A stretch of DNA of 64,000 nucleotides from an uncultured Pelagibacteraceae bacterium (GCA_902599495.1 CACKFY010000001.1:1-64000); one strand, 5' to 3'. Positions 51,333 to 60,234 are shown, numbered from the stretch's first letter. The notes: generated from the letters alone by a model not told the origin. Made by a program: numbers and translations.

Positions 51333-52004
51333 TTAAGTTTCTAAAGGATCTCTATTTCTACCAAGAGCTTTGTCCATCTTTTTTTGAACTTCTTCAGGAC
51401 CAGTTTTTAATACTGCCTCAAATTCTGATCTAAGTCTATCATAAGCTTTCTCAAACAACTGTCTTTCCGAATAAGATTGATCAGCAATTATATCAGTATT
51501 TTTATTTAGATCTTTAACTACTTCAGCTAATTCATATATCTTACCCGAGTTAATCTTTTGATCGTATTCTTGAGCTCTTCTACTCCACATAGTTCTTTTA
51601 ATTTTTGGCTTAGTTTTTAAAATAGATACACATTTGTTTATTTGATTTATTGAAGAAATCGGTCTCAGGTTTGATTGTTGATTAATTGGCACAGTTAAGG
51701 TTAGTTTTTCTTTTTCAATATAAATTTTATAAAATTGAATTTCAATTTGGCCTATATTAGCTTTTTCAATAGCAGTAATTTTTCCAACTCCGTGCTTAGG
51801 ATAAACTACAAAATCTTTAATACTATATTGTCGTTTCTCTGTGGCTTGTTTTTTTACTTTTTTAATCTCTGGCTTATCATCCTGATTTGTTGCTACTGTT
51901 TTTTTTGGTGCAATTTCAACATTCGTTTTTTTTACTTTTTTTGATACGACTTTAATTTTCTTTTTAATTTTCTTACTTATTTTTACTTTTTTCTTTCTCG
52001 GCAT
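51333..52004 (-). CDS. carD: CarD-family transcription factor with lysine-rich extension
   Basis: 223 residues. The CarD/TRCF-RID domain starts near residue 80 (RQYSIKDFVVYPKHGVGKITAIE) and is followed by the helical DNA-binding part (MWSRRAQEYDQKINSGKIYELAEVVKDL and SERQLFEKAYDRLRSEFEAVL). CarD binds RNA polymerase beta and stabilises open complexes, notably at rRNA promoters. The first 75 or so residues are a low-complexity basic extension (MPRKKKVKISKKIKKKIK) not part of the domain. It starts 2 bp after fdxA. Confidence 0.92.
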   Translation of the reverse strand: MPRKKKVKISKKIKKKIKVVSKKVKKTNVEIAPKKTVATNQDDKPEIKKVKKQATEKRQYSIKDFVVYPKHGVGKITAIEKANIGQIEIQFYKIYIEKEKLTLTVPINQQSNLRPISSINQINKCVSILKTKPKIKRTMWSRRAQEYDQKINSGKIYELAEVVKDLNKNTDIIADQSYSERQLFEKAYDRLRSEFEAVLKTGPEEVQKKMDKALGRNRDPLET

Positions 52005-52006
52005 AT

Positions 52007-52345
52007 TTATTTAAAGGGTTTTTCTGAAAAATGGTTTTGAAGCTTATTTTTAATTTTCTCATATTTTTTGTGCTCAGCCATTGGATTCTTTTTTTTATTA
52101 ATATTAGGCCATATTGCAGAAAACTTTTTATTAAGCAACAACCATTTTTCTTTATTTTCTATATCAACAGTATCAGAAACTATAGCTTCTATTGGGCATT
52201 CTGGCTCACAAACCCCGCAGTCAATACATTCATCTGGATTTATAACTAACATGTTTTCTCCCTCATAAAAACAATCGACTGGGCACACCTCTACACAATC
52301 TGTAAGTTTGCACTTTATACATTCATCTTTTACTATGTAAGTCAT
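52007..52345 (-). CDS. fdxA: Seven-iron ferredoxin FdxA
   Basis: 112 residues: [21 protein letters not shown] and [15 protein letters not shown] supply the [3Fe-4S] and [4Fe-4S] ligands, and the [12 protein letters not shown] tail is FdxA-like. In alphaproteobacteria fdxA sits with carD and the SUV3-type helicase. Its start overlaps the TerB-like gene by 4 bp. Confidence 0.94.
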   Translation of the reverse strand: MTYIVKDECIKCKLTDCVEVCPVDCFYEGENMLVINPDECIDCGVCEPECPIEAIVSDTVDIENKEKWLLLNKKFSAIWPNINKKKNPMAEHKKYEKIKNKLQNHFSEKPFK

Positions 52346-52734
52346 TTTTGTTTTTTTAATCTCATTTGTATTTCACCACTTTCTTTATCGGGAAAATAAA
52401 TTAAACCACAAATTCTTCTCATTAAGTTGGACTCATACAGATCGATGTTATTGTCGGACATTAAAATTTTCCAAAGTTGCTCTATAACTTTACTCTTATT
52501 TTCCATTGAACTTTCTTTGATTACTTTAGTGTAATTTAAAAGTTGATTGGAGTTGTTTTCAAATTTCTCAGCTTCATTCATAATTTTTTCTGATAAGGTA
52601 TTATCTTTTAGATTCTTATTTATAAAATTAAATATAATTTCTTTTTCTTTTTCAGAATAAATTTCATCTATCTTTGCAGCATGAATCAGCAAAGCCACAA
52701 TACCAATTATTTCTTTTTCATCAAATTTATTCAT
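52342..52734 (-). CDS. TerB-like helical protein
   Basis: 130 residues, helical, with [31 protein letters not shown] near the N-terminus and [27 protein letters not shown]: two acidic turns ([12 protein letters not shown] and [10 protein letters not shown]) match the TerB/DjlA metal-binding pattern. The exact role is unknown. It occupies the place where a small S4-domain protein commonly lies between the helicase and fdxA. It follows the helicase after 1 bp. Confidence 0.75.
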   Translation of the reverse strand: MNKFDEKEIIGIVALLIHAAKIDEIYSEKEKEIIFNFINKNLKDNTLSEKIMNEAEKFENNSNQLLNYTKVIKESSMENKSKVIEQLWKILMSDNNIDLYESNLMRRICGLIYFPDKESGEIQMRLKKQK

Positions 52735-52735
52735 T

Positions 52736-55201
52736 TTACTTTAAATTAAGTGATAAAAGCTTTTTAAAAGGATTTTCTTTACCTTTTAAGTTAATAAATT
52801 TATTTCTTTTTTTACTCTCACCTAAATAAATATATGTATCAGTTTCCTTAGTTTTTTTGTAATTCATACTTAACATTAGATTATAAAAATCATCTTTATT
52901 ACAACCTAGTAAATTCATCATTTCAGAGTCAATTTTAAATTTTCTTTTTTCAGTTTTATTTAAAATTTTAATAAATAATTTCTCTAATATATCTATACGA
53001 ACATAATGATTTTTAAACTTTTCAAAACCGCACAGTAGAAGGAAATTTTTATTGTATTTTTTGTCGACTAAATAGTTTAATCCAGATCGGGGTATACCCT
53101 GATTTGCTGCTATTTGATAATATAATCTCCAAAGTGAGATTCTAAGCGAAACAGCCTTAGGCTTGAGCATTTTTGGTAGATAAATGTGATACCGACCAAT
53201 TTTGATGCCTAGACTCCAAATTTTTTTTCTTTCATCTACTTTTACAGCTTTAACTATGTCACTTACCAATTCTCTTTTTATTACTCCATTATTTTCAAAA
53301 AGTTGAAACATTAAGGCTCTAATATACTTATTGCTTACGCTTTCTTTATTAAGATTAAGGAGATCACCTAAAATTTCTTTAATGTGTTCATAAACCCAGT
53401 TTTTTAAAAATGTCTCTAATTTTGATTTAGATAGTTCATCTAAAGCATCGTCAGCTAAAATTTCTATATCAGGGTTAAGGTAATTGTTACCTTTTTTAAG
53501 TCTAGCTACCACATTATTTTTCCAAATAATTTTACATTTTTCATCTAAAATAATTTCTTTACTTTTTATAATTATAGAAACTCTTTTCTTAAGTTCTTCA
53601 CCAACACCTTTTCTAGCTGCTTTTTTTATAGATTTTATATCTGTATCCAATGTTTTTGAAGTAAGTGCTATTAAAAATTTAAGACCTTTAAGTTCGCCTA
53701 CAAAATGATCATTAATTAAGATTTTATCATTTTCATCAATTTTTGTATCCAATACTAAATCTTGTTTTAAACCTTTAGAAAGAATACTAATTTTTTTGTC
53801 TATGAAGCTATTTGTCAACTCTTGGTGTAATTTGTCTGAAAGTTTGTCCTCTATTCCTTTTGTTAATTGTACCCAATAATCAGAATTTTCTACCCAATTT
53901 TTTTTATTTGCTACATATGACCATGTCCTTACATTTGAAATCCTATTTGAAAGAACATCGATATTTCCGTGTTGCTTCTCCAAACCTTTAAGTTGTTCTT
54001 TCATATAGTCATTAGGAATTCTCCTTTTTCTTGTTGAAAGATACTTAAAAACTTTATCTATTATACTTATGTGTTGACCATATGCTTTTTTTTCAAAATC
54101 TGGAATTTGGCAGCATTCCCAAAGTAATTCTAAATTTTTATGATATATAATGTTATTACTCCCTAATTTTAAAAAATGTCTTAAAACACTTTCATCGAGT
54201 GAGTCTTGAGTTCTCAATAAATTCGAATTAAAAGGTCTTTGTTCTAAAGAAGATATTAATTTTTCCGGACTTTTAAAATTTAAATTAGAATTCCTCCAGT
54301 AAATCATTTTTGTTTCAGGTAAGTTGTGCTTTTCAATGTTCTCTATTTCGTCTGAATTTAAGACTTCACACTCACCAGTGGTTCCAAAAAATCCATCGTT
54401 TTTAAATCTACCGGCTCTACCTGCTATTTGAGAAATTTCTATTAGATTTAATCTTCTTGTTTTTTTTCCATCGAATTTTTTAAGGTTTGAAAAATAAATT
54501 TCGTTTATATCCATATTTAAACCCATTCCTATTGCGTCAGTTGCAACTAAATAATCAACATCTCCTGATTGATATAATTCTACTTGAGAGTTTCTAGTTT
54601 TTGGACTTAGCGAACCCATAATAACAGCTGCTCCACCTTTTTGCCGTCTTATTAATTCAGCAATAGCGTACACTTCCTCAATTGAGAATGCAATAATAGC
54701 TGATTTTCTCTCTAGTCTAGACACTTTTTTGAATCCTCCATAAGTTAATTTTGAAAATCTCTCTTTTTTTTCAAAACTAACGTTCTTTATTAAAGCATTA
54801 ATTACACTTTGCATGACTTGAGAACCTAGAAACATAGTAAGTTTTTTTCCTCTAAAATTAAGCAATCTGTCTGTAAAAATATGCCCTCGTTCTCTGTCAG
54901 CACACATTTGAATTTCGTCAATAGCAACAAAATCTACATTTTTATCTTTTGGCATCGACTCTACAGTGCAGATAAAATAATCTGCGGAACTTGGTATGAT
55001 TTTTTCCTCACCAGTTATCAGCGCCACTCTATTATAGCCAACTTCTGAAACACATTTGTCATAAACTTCCCGTGCTAAAAGTCTTAATGGAAATCCAAAA
55101 ATACCACTCTCGTACTTAAGCATTTTTTCTATTGCCACAAAAGTTTTACCTGTATTAGTGGGACCTAAAAGAGCTATCACTTGATTTGAAGAGTTTTCCA
55201 T
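52736..55201 (-). CDS. SUV3/MgpS-type DExD/H RNA helicase
   Basis: 821 residues. Walker A LLGPTNTGKTFVAIEKML at the N-terminus, VAIDEIQMCADRERGHIFTDRLL with the DEIQ box of the SUV3 family near residue 95, YLVATDAIGMGLNMDI and QIAGRAGRFK as motifs V and VI near 220-265. The long C-terminal part is helical and little characterised. Mitochondrial SUV3 works with the RNA degradosome; the bacterial role is inferred. Preceded by a near-consensus promoter. Confidence 0.9.
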   Translation of the reverse strand: MENSSNQVIALLGPTNTGKTFVAIEKMLKYESGIFGFPLRLLAREVYDKCVSEVGYNRVALITGEEKIIPSSADYFICTVESMPKDKNVDFVAIDEIQMCADRERGHIFTDRLLNFRGKKLTMFLGSQVMQSVINALIKNVSFEKKERFSKLTYGGFKKVSRLERKSAIIAFSIEEVYAIAELIRRQKGGAAVIMGSLSPKTRNSQVELYQSGDVDYLVATDAIGMGLNMDINEIYFSNLKKFDGKKTRRLNLIEISQIAGRAGRFKNDGFFGTTGECEVLNSDEIENIEKHNLPETKMIYWRNSNLNFKSPEKLISSLEQRPFNSNLLRTQDSLDESVLRHFLKLGSNNIIYHKNLELLWECCQIPDFEKKAYGQHISIIDKVFKYLSTRKRRIPNDYMKEQLKGLEKQHGNIDVLSNRISNVRTWSYVANKKNWVENSDYWVQLTKGIEDKLSDKLHQELTNSFIDKKISILSKGLKQDLVLDTKIDENDKILINDHFVGELKGLKFLIALTSKTLDTDIKSIKKAARKGVGEELKKRVSIIIKSKEIILDEKCKIIWKNNVVARLKKGNNYLNPDIEILADDALDELSKSKLETFLKNWVYEHIKEILGDLLNLNKESVSNKYIRALMFQLFENNGVIKRELVSDIVKAVKVDERKKIWSLGIKIGRYHIYLPKMLKPKAVSLRISLWRLYYQIAANQGIPRSGLNYLVDKKYNKNFLLLCGFEKFKNHYVRIDILEKLFIKILNKTEKRKFKIDSEMMNLLGCNKDDFYNLMLSMNYKKTKETDTYIYLGESKKRNKFINLKGKENPFKKLLSLNLK

Positions 55202-55260
55202 AATTGTGTATGATTTAATTTTTTATACTATATATAGGTCGCCTCTGAGAACAAAGTAAG

Positions 55261-55289
55261 ATTAAAACATGACCGAATCAATTTGTCAA
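55261..55289 (-). promoter_or_regulatory. Sigma-70 promoter of the helicase-terB-fdxA-carD operon
   Basis: Minus strand: perfect TTGACA (55289-55284), 17-bp spacer, TTTAAT (55266-55261; 5 of 6 positions). This is among the best promoters in the window; the predicted start near 55254 gives a leader of about 50 nt to the helicase ATG at 55201. Confidence 0.7.
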
Positions 55290-55312
55290 ATGTTCTTCTT
55301 TCAAAGTTTTAA

Positions 55313-55342
55313 TTGACTTGAATCCTCGAGTCCCCGTATGGT
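55313..55342 (+). promoter_or_regulatory. Candidate promoter of the aminotransferase gene
   Basis: Plus strand: TTGACT (55313-55318; 5 of 6), 18-bp spacer, TATGGT (55337-55342; 4 of 6). The predicted start near 55349 would make the leader only about 22 nt, consisting almost entirely of the hairpin at 55350-55367. It is divergent from the helicase promoter. Confidence 0.45.
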
Positions 55343-55349
55343 GACTAAT

Positions 55350-55367
55350 AGCTTTTACTAAAAAGCT
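55350..55367 (+). promoter_or_regulatory. Leader hairpin abutting the aminotransferase start codon
   Basis: AGCUUUU (55350-55356), 4-nt loop ACUA, AAAAGCU (55361-55367): a perfect 7-bp stem ending 3 nt before the ATG at 55371. No Shine-Dalgarno is visible, and the stem covers the region where one would lie. No U-run follows, so it is not a terminator. It may act on translation or 5'-end stability; that is inference. Confidence 0.5.
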
Positions 55368-55370
55368 GCT

Positions 55371-56606
55371 ATGACGAATTATACTAAAGAAAGTATCTTA
55401 AAACTTAAACCGTCCTCAACTTTAGTTATTAACGAGAAGTCTAAGGAACTAATTGCTAAAGGAAAAAAAGTTTACAGTTTTGGTTTTGGACAATCTCCAT
55501 TTCCTGTTCCTGAAAGTATAATAAATAAGTTAAAAGAAAACGCTCATAGGAAAGAATATTTACCTATCCAGGGTCTCATGAAACTTAGAAATTCAATTTC
55601 TAAATATTTAGAAAAAAAAACTGGAAACATATATCCTGCGGAAAATATTCTTATTACTCCAGGTTCAAAAGAAGCGATGTTGTTAATGCATGTTGCTTTT
55701 AACGGTGAAATTATTCTTTCTGCACCAAGCTGGGTTTCTTATGAACCGCAAGCTATTATAGGTAGAAATAAAGTACACTGGATAGAGACAACAAGGGAAA
55801 ATAATTGGTTTCCAACTGCAACACAGCTTGAAAAAAAAATTAAGTCTCTTAATAAAAAAAATTTAATTTTTATTCTTAACTCTCCTAACAATCCCTCAGG
55901 TACAACTTGTAACAATATAGAAGAACTAGCAATGGTAGCAAAAAAATATAAGCTTTTAGTTTTATCAGATGAAATTTATACTGATTTAACATTTTATAAC
56001 AAATATGATTCTATTTCAAAGTATTATCCAGAAGGAACATTTATAAGCGGAGGATTAAGCAAGTGGTGTGGAGCAGGAGGATGGAGAGTTGGATTTTTTG
56101 CTGTTCCAAAAAAACTCTCAAATTTTTTAGAAACTATCGTAACACTAGCTAGCGAGTCTTACTCCACTGTTAATACACCTGCACAATATGCTGCTGTTCA
56201 AGCATATGATGGAGATTTTACTGAATATAAAAGTAAAACACTAAACATCTTAAAATCAGTTGGTAATTATGTTTTTAATAACCTTAAATCAAATAAAGTT
56301 TTGATAAATCAACCTCAAGGTGCTTTTTATTTAATGCCTGAATTTCTAAATAAAAAATTTAAAAATTCAACCCATCTTTGTGAAACAGTATTAGAGGAAA
56401 CTGGTGTTGCTATGCTTCCTGCTTCAGATTTCGGTTTTGACTCTAAAAGATTGCTTACTAGATTGTGTTATATAGATTTTGATGGAAATGAATTTTTAAA
56501 AGCGGATATTAGTGGCTCATTGTTAAATGATAAAATAATTGAGAAGTATGCACCAAATGTGGTTGAAGGTGTTCAAAAATTATCAAATTGGGCTAAAAAT
56601 TTATAA
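55371..56606 (+). CDS. Class I/II PLP-dependent aminotransferase
   Basis: 411 residues. It shows YSFGFGQSPFPVPESII near residue 35, ILITPGSKEAMLLMHVAF near 98, ILNSPNNPSGTTCNNIEEL near 165, VLSDEIYTDLTF, and the PLP Lys in ISGGLSKWCGAGGWRVGFF near 228. It belongs to the aspartate/aromatic aminotransferase-like fold; the specificity is not evident. Located just before a TAXI-type TRAP transporter, so it may process the imported amino or keto acid; this is inference from position. Confidence 0.88.
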   Translation: MTNYTKESILKLKPSSTLVINEKSKELIAKGKKVYSFGFGQSPFPVPESIINKLKENAHRKEYLPIQGLMKLRNSISKYLEKKTGNIYPAENILITPGSKEAMLLMHVAFNGEIILSAPSWVSYEPQAIIGRNKVHWIETTRENNWFPTATQLEKKIKSLNKKNLIFILNSPNNPSGTTCNNIEELAMVAKKYKLLVLSDEIYTDLTFYNKYDSISKYYPEGTFISGGLSKWCGAGGWRVGFFAVPKKLSNFLETIVTLASESYSTVNTPAQYAAVQAYDGDFTEYKSKTLNILKSVGNYVFNNLKSNKVLINQPQGAFYLMPEFLNKKFKNSTHLCETVLEETGVAMLPASDFGFDSKRLLTRLCYIDFDGNEFLKADISGSLLNDKIIEKYAPNVVEGVQKLSNWAKNL

Positions 56607-56615
56607 AGATTCTCT

Positions 56616-56644
56616 TTGACCTCAAGCTTTATCCATAGTTAAAT
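56616..56644 (+). promoter_or_regulatory. Promoter of the TAXI binding-protein gene
   Basis: TTGACC (56616-56621; 5 of 6), 17-bp spacer, TTAAAT (56639-56644; 4 of 6). The predicted start near 56651 gives a leader of about 20 nt with a GGGGG ribosome-binding run (56662-56666). It lies between the aminotransferase stop and the binding-protein start, so the binding protein can be made independently. Confidence 0.55.
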
Positions 56645-56671
56645 TATAATTAATAACAAACGGGGGTATAT

Positions 56672-57667
56672 ATGAAAAAACTAATGTCATTGATTTCAGC
56701 GTTTTTAGTGATGTTCGCTTTTACGAATCCAATCGCTAAAGCAGCAGAATTCTTTACTATAGGAACAGGCGGACCTACTGGAGTTTATTTCCAAACAGGT
56801 AACGCTATATGTAAAATGTTACACAAATCAGCAATAAGCGCTGAGCATGGTAGAAAAAAAGGTACAGCTAAAGCTTACAGATGTACTGCACCGTCAACAG
56901 GTGGTTCTAACTATAATATAGGACAAATCAAAGATGGTGAGTTTCAATTTGGTGTTGCTCAGTCAGACTGGCAGTTTCATGCTTACAACGGTTCAAGCAA
57001 ATGGGAAGGAAAACAGTTCAGTGACTTAAGAGCTGTATTTTCAGTTCACAACGAACCTTTCCAAATTTGGGCAAGTAAAAAATCTAAAATAAAAGATTTT
57101 AAGGGCTTAAAAGGAAAAACAGTAAACATTGGTAATCCAGGTTCTGGTCAAAGAGGAACTATGGAAGAGCTAATGAAGGCTATGGGAGCAGACATGAGTA
57201 TGTTCAAAGCAACTACAGAACTTACTTCTTCTGAACAAGTAAAAGCTCTTTGCGACGGCAAAATTGATGCATTCGGATATTCTGTAGGATTTCCTAACGG
57301 TGCTATGGAGCAAGCAGCAACTTGTAAAGCAAAAGCTAGTCCAATTAATTTAACTGGTGCGCCAGTTCAGGGTTTAATTGACGGAGCTGACTATTATGCT
57401 AAAGCAGTTATCCCAGCAGGTACTTACTCAAATCAGAAAAAAGACGCTACAACATTCGGTGTAAAAGCTACTGTTGTTACAAGCGCTAATGTTTCTGAAG
57501 AGTTAGTATACTTAGTTACAAAAGCGGTAATGGAAAACTTTGATGATTTCAGAGCCCAACATCCTGCTTTTGGACCTCTTGAAAAGAAAAATATGATAGC
57601 TGATGGTTTATCAGCTCCATTACATCCAGGAGCAATTAAGTATTATAAAGAAGCTGGATTAATGTAA
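56672..57667 (+). CDS. TRAP transporter solute-binding protein, TAXI family
   Basis: 331 residues. Signal peptide in residues 1-24 (cleavage after AKAA), then FFTIGTGGPTGVYFQTGNAICKML, the TAXI N-terminal signature, KGKTVNIGNPGSGQRGTMEELM near residue 150 and the conserved C-terminal HPGAIKYYKEAG. TAXI proteins deliver organic or amino acids to TRAP permeases; the ligand cannot be told here. The codon use is more GC-rich than that of neighbours, as expected of a highly expressed periplasmic protein. Confidence 0.94.
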   Translation: MKKLMSLISAFLVMFAFTNPIAKAAEFFTIGTGGPTGVYFQTGNAICKMLHKSAISAEHGRKKGTAKAYRCTAPSTGGSNYNIGQIKDGEFQFGVAQSDWQFHAYNGSSKWEGKQFSDLRAVFSVHNEPFQIWASKKSKIKDFKGLKGKTVNIGNPGSGQRGTMEELMKAMGADMSMFKATTELTSSEQVKALCDGKIDAFGYSVGFPNGAMEQAATCKAKASPINLTGAPVQGLIDGADYYAKAVIPAGTYSNQKKDATTFGVKATVVTSANVSEELVYLVTKAVMENFDDFRAQHPAFGPLEKKNMIADGLSAPLHPGAIKYYKEAGLM

Positions 57668-57690
57668 TCTTACTTCAATAATTTAATTAA

Positions 57691-57722
57691 AAAGGCCCAA
57701 TATTTTTTGGGCCTTTTTTTTA
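57691..57722 (+). terminator. Intrinsic terminator between binding protein and permease
   Basis: GGCCCAA (57694-57700), loop UAUUUU, UUGGGCC (57707-57713), followed by eight T (57714-57721); the flanking A-run can extend the stem. It lies 24 bp after the binding-protein stop and 22 bp before the permease ATG. A partial stop here would yield more binding protein than permease. Confidence 0.88.
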
Positions 57723-57743
57723 TTATATTGTATCTTCTAACTA

Positions 57744-60071
57744 ATGAGTCAAAATATAAAAGACAGTATTAAACAAAAAATTAGCGAAGACATTTCTCCG
57801 ACTAAAAATTTATCAGGTTTTCATTTAAAGATTGTTATGGGGATAGCAATTATTTGGACACTGTTTCAACTTTGGTATGCTTCTCCGTTTCCATTTTGGT
57901 TTAATTTTGGGATGTTCAAGGGTCTACCAGCTAGAGCAATTCACTTAGGGTTTGCGCTAACATTAACATTTCTTATATTCCCAATAGCGAGGGGAAAAAA
58001 AATTTCCTTTTTAGACATTTTAATAAGTCTAGTTGCAGCCTTTTGTTGTCTCTATATATATTTTTTTTATGACGATTTGGTTAATAGGGGAGGTATTTTA
58101 TTAGTAAAAGAGATATTTGGCCTTAAAGTTCCAGTCGAATTAATTATTGGTACTTTTGGAATATTAATTTTGTTGGAAGCAACAAGAAGGGCAATAGGTT
58201 TACCTCTAGTTATTATAGCAATTTGTTTTCTACTGTTTTCATATTTTGGAAAATATGCACCAGATATAATTTCTCACGGTGGTCTTTCTCTAAAAAGATT
58301 GGTAGGTTTCCAATGGTTTGACCAAGAGGCAATATTCGGAATTCCAATCGGTGTTTCAGTTGATTTTATCTTTTTATTTGTTTTGTTTGGTGCATTATTA
58401 GAAACCGCTGGAGGTGGAAAATATTTTTTAGACTTAGCTTTCGCAATGGTTGGTAAAATGCGAGGAGGACCAGCTAAAGCTGCAATTCTTGGTTCAGGAA
58501 TGACAGGAATGATTTCTGGATCTTCGATCGCAAACACAGTTACTACTGGAACATTTACTATTCCAATTATGAAAAAAACTGGTTTCTCACAGGAGAAAGC
58601 TGGAGCAATAGAAGTTTCATCTTCAGTTAATGGTCAAATAATGCCACCTGTAATGGGTGCAGCTGCTTTTGTTATGGCAAGTTTTATTGGCGTAACTTAT
58701 TTTGAAGTTGTTAAACATGCTTTTTTACCTGCAGTAATTTCATATATTGCCCTGTTTTATATATCTCATTTGGAGGCATTAAAATTAGGTCTTAAAGGAA
58801 TGGACGATGCTGATGTACCACATCTAAAGAAAACTTTTTTATCTGGTTTGCATTTTTTAATACCAATTTTCGTCCTAATTTTTTTACTTGTTTATATGAG
58901 ATATACAGCAGGATTTTCAATTTTTTATGCAACTTTATCTTTGATCTTTGTAAATTTAGTAAATCGTATAATTAAAAATCCAGACTTTAAAACTGGTCTA
59001 ACCGACTGGTACAATCAAACAATCGTTGGACTTCAAAAGGGTGCAATCAATATGGTTGGAGTTGGTATTGCAATAGCAACTGCAGGTATCATAGTTGGAG
59101 CGGTAGGTTCAACAGGTCTAAGTACCAACCTAATTATTGTCATAGAGACAATAGCTAGAGACAACGTAATCATCTTAATTTTACTCACTATCATACTCTG
59201 TCTATTGCTTGGCATGGGTCTTCCGACTACAGCAAATTATGTTGTCGTGGCTTCGCTCATGGCAACAGTTCTTGTCGATGTAGGAAATGCATCTGGTTAT
59301 ATTTTTCCACTGATCGCTGTTCATTTATTCGTATTTTATTTCGGCTTAATGGCTGATGTAACGCCACCAGTTGGTTTAGCGTCGTATGCAGCAGCTGCAA
59401 TTTCTGGAGGTGATCCTCTCAGAACTGGTCTGCAAGCTATTTGGTACAGTTTAAGAACAGGTATTTTACCTATAGTTTTTTTATTCAATCACGAACTTTT
59501 ACTAATTGGTGTAGATAATATTTGGCAAGCATTAATTGTAATAATTACATCTTTAATTGGAATTTTAGTTTTTACTGCAGCAACTCAGCAATGGTTTATA
59601 AATAAATTAAAATGGTACGAAATTATAGCATTCTTAATAATCTCAATATCCTTTCTGGCCCCAGATTATGTTTTAAGTAAATTCTACCCAAAGTTTAATG
59701 AGCAGAAACTTATAGCTGAAAATATTCAAGATCTTTCCTTTGATCCTGCAAAAGAAGTTCACATTAAGGTGACTAGAGTTACTGAATACGGAGAAAGATA
59801 TAAGCTATTTGTAATTGATAGAGAAAAATTTAAAAATGAATATAACTTAGAAGAATACGGAGTGACTTTGTCTGAACAAAATGAACAATTAATAGTAGAC
59901 AAATTGAACTGGAAAGGTGAGGCTAAAAAATCAGGAATGCAAATGGGAGATATCATAAGTAATTTTAAAATTGAAAATCCTGATAGACCCAATAAGGCAA
60001 TAGTTTACCCATTTTCGTTTTTATTATTATTAATTTTTGGTTATAATAATTATAGGCGAAAACAAGAGTGA
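57744..60071 (+). CDS. TRAP transporter fused 4TM/12TM permease (TAXI-type)
   Basis: 775 residues: an N-terminal helical DctQ-like part, then the DctM-like domain with GSGMTGMISGSSIANTVTTGTFTIPIMKKTGFS near residue 255, SSVNGQIMPPVMGAAAFVMA near 290, LLGMGLPTTANYVVVASLMA near 490 and MADVTPPVGLASYAAAAISGGDPLRTG near 535. A soluble segment (residues 640-750, with a PDZ-like end, WKGEAKKSGMQMGDII) fits the DUF3394-type tail, followed by one more helix. It uses an ion gradient for uptake. Confidence 0.93.
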   Translation: MSQNIKDSIKQKISEDISPTKNLSGFHLKIVMGIAIIWTLFQLWYASPFPFWFNFGMFKGLPARAIHLGFALTLTFLIFPIARGKKISFLDILISLVAAFCCLYIYFFYDDLVNRGGILLVKEIFGLKVPVELIIGTFGILILLEATRRAIGLPLVIIAICFLLFSYFGKYAPDIISHGGLSLKRLVGFQWFDQEAIFGIPIGVSVDFIFLFVLFGALLETAGGGKYFLDLAFAMVGKMRGGPAKAAILGSGMTGMISGSSIANTVTTGTFTIPIMKKTGFSQEKAGAIEVSSSVNGQIMPPVMGAAAFVMASFIGVTYFEVVKHAFLPAVISYIALFYISHLEALKLGLKGMDDADVPHLKKTFLSGLHFLIPIFVLIFLLVYMRYTAGFSIFYATLSLIFVNLVNRIIKNPDFKTGLTDWYNQTIVGLQKGAINMVGVGIAIATAGIIVGAVGSTGLSTNLIIVIETIARDNVIILILLTIILCLLLGMGLPTTANYVVVASLMATVLVDVGNASGYIFPLIAVHLFVFYFGLMADVTPPVGLASYAAAAISGGDPLRTGLQAIWYSLRTGILPIVFLFNHELLLIGVDNIWQALIVIITSLIGILVFTAATQQWFINKLKWYEIIAFLIISISFLAPDYVLSKFYPKFNEQKLIAENIQDLSFDPAKEVHIKVTRVTEYGERYKLFVIDREKFKNEYNLEEYGVTLSEQNEQLIVDKLNWKGEAKKSGMQMGDIISNFKIENPDRPNKAIVYPFSFLLLLIFGYNNYRRKQE

Positions 60072-60077
60072 GTAATT

Positions 60078-60227
60078 ATGTTAAAGCAGATTTATAGATG
60101 GTTCTGCTATATTGGAATTCACAGATACGATATTGTTGATACTAAATATGGTTTTGGGGCAGCAGGTTCAACCGAAACAGTAAAATGTAAGGATTGTGGT
60201 ATTAAAAAAATAAGACAAAAAAATTAA
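60078..60227 (+). CDS. 49-residue putative zinc-ribbon protein
   Basis: ATG at 60078, 6 bp after the permease stop, ends 7 bp before msrB. The peptide has RWFCYIGIHRYDIVD near residue 7 and VKCKDCGIKKIRQKN at the C-terminus: a Cys/His pair followed by CxxC is the layout of small zinc-ribbon proteins (DUF1660-like). Spacing suggests the TRAP permease, this gene and msrB are cotranscribed. Function unknown. Confidence 0.75.
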   Translation: MLKQIYRWFCYIGIHRYDIVDTKYGFGAAGSTETVKCKDCGIKKIRQKN

Positions 60228-60234
60228 ATTTGTT

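Noticed and set aside
52342-52734. TerB-like gene as a tellurite-resistance locus
   Set aside because: No other ter genes are present; it sits in the helicase-fdxA-carD operon.
55261-55289. Promoter on the plus strand formed by TTGTCA (55283-55288)
   Set aside because: The minus-strand TTGACA with 17-bp spacer and TTTAAT is far better; the plus-strand reading needs a 19-bp spacer.
55202-55370. Known riboswitch (glycine, glutamine or SAM class) before the aminotransferase
   Set aside because: I see none of the conserved blocks of these classes; only the simple 7-bp hairpin near the start codon is supported.
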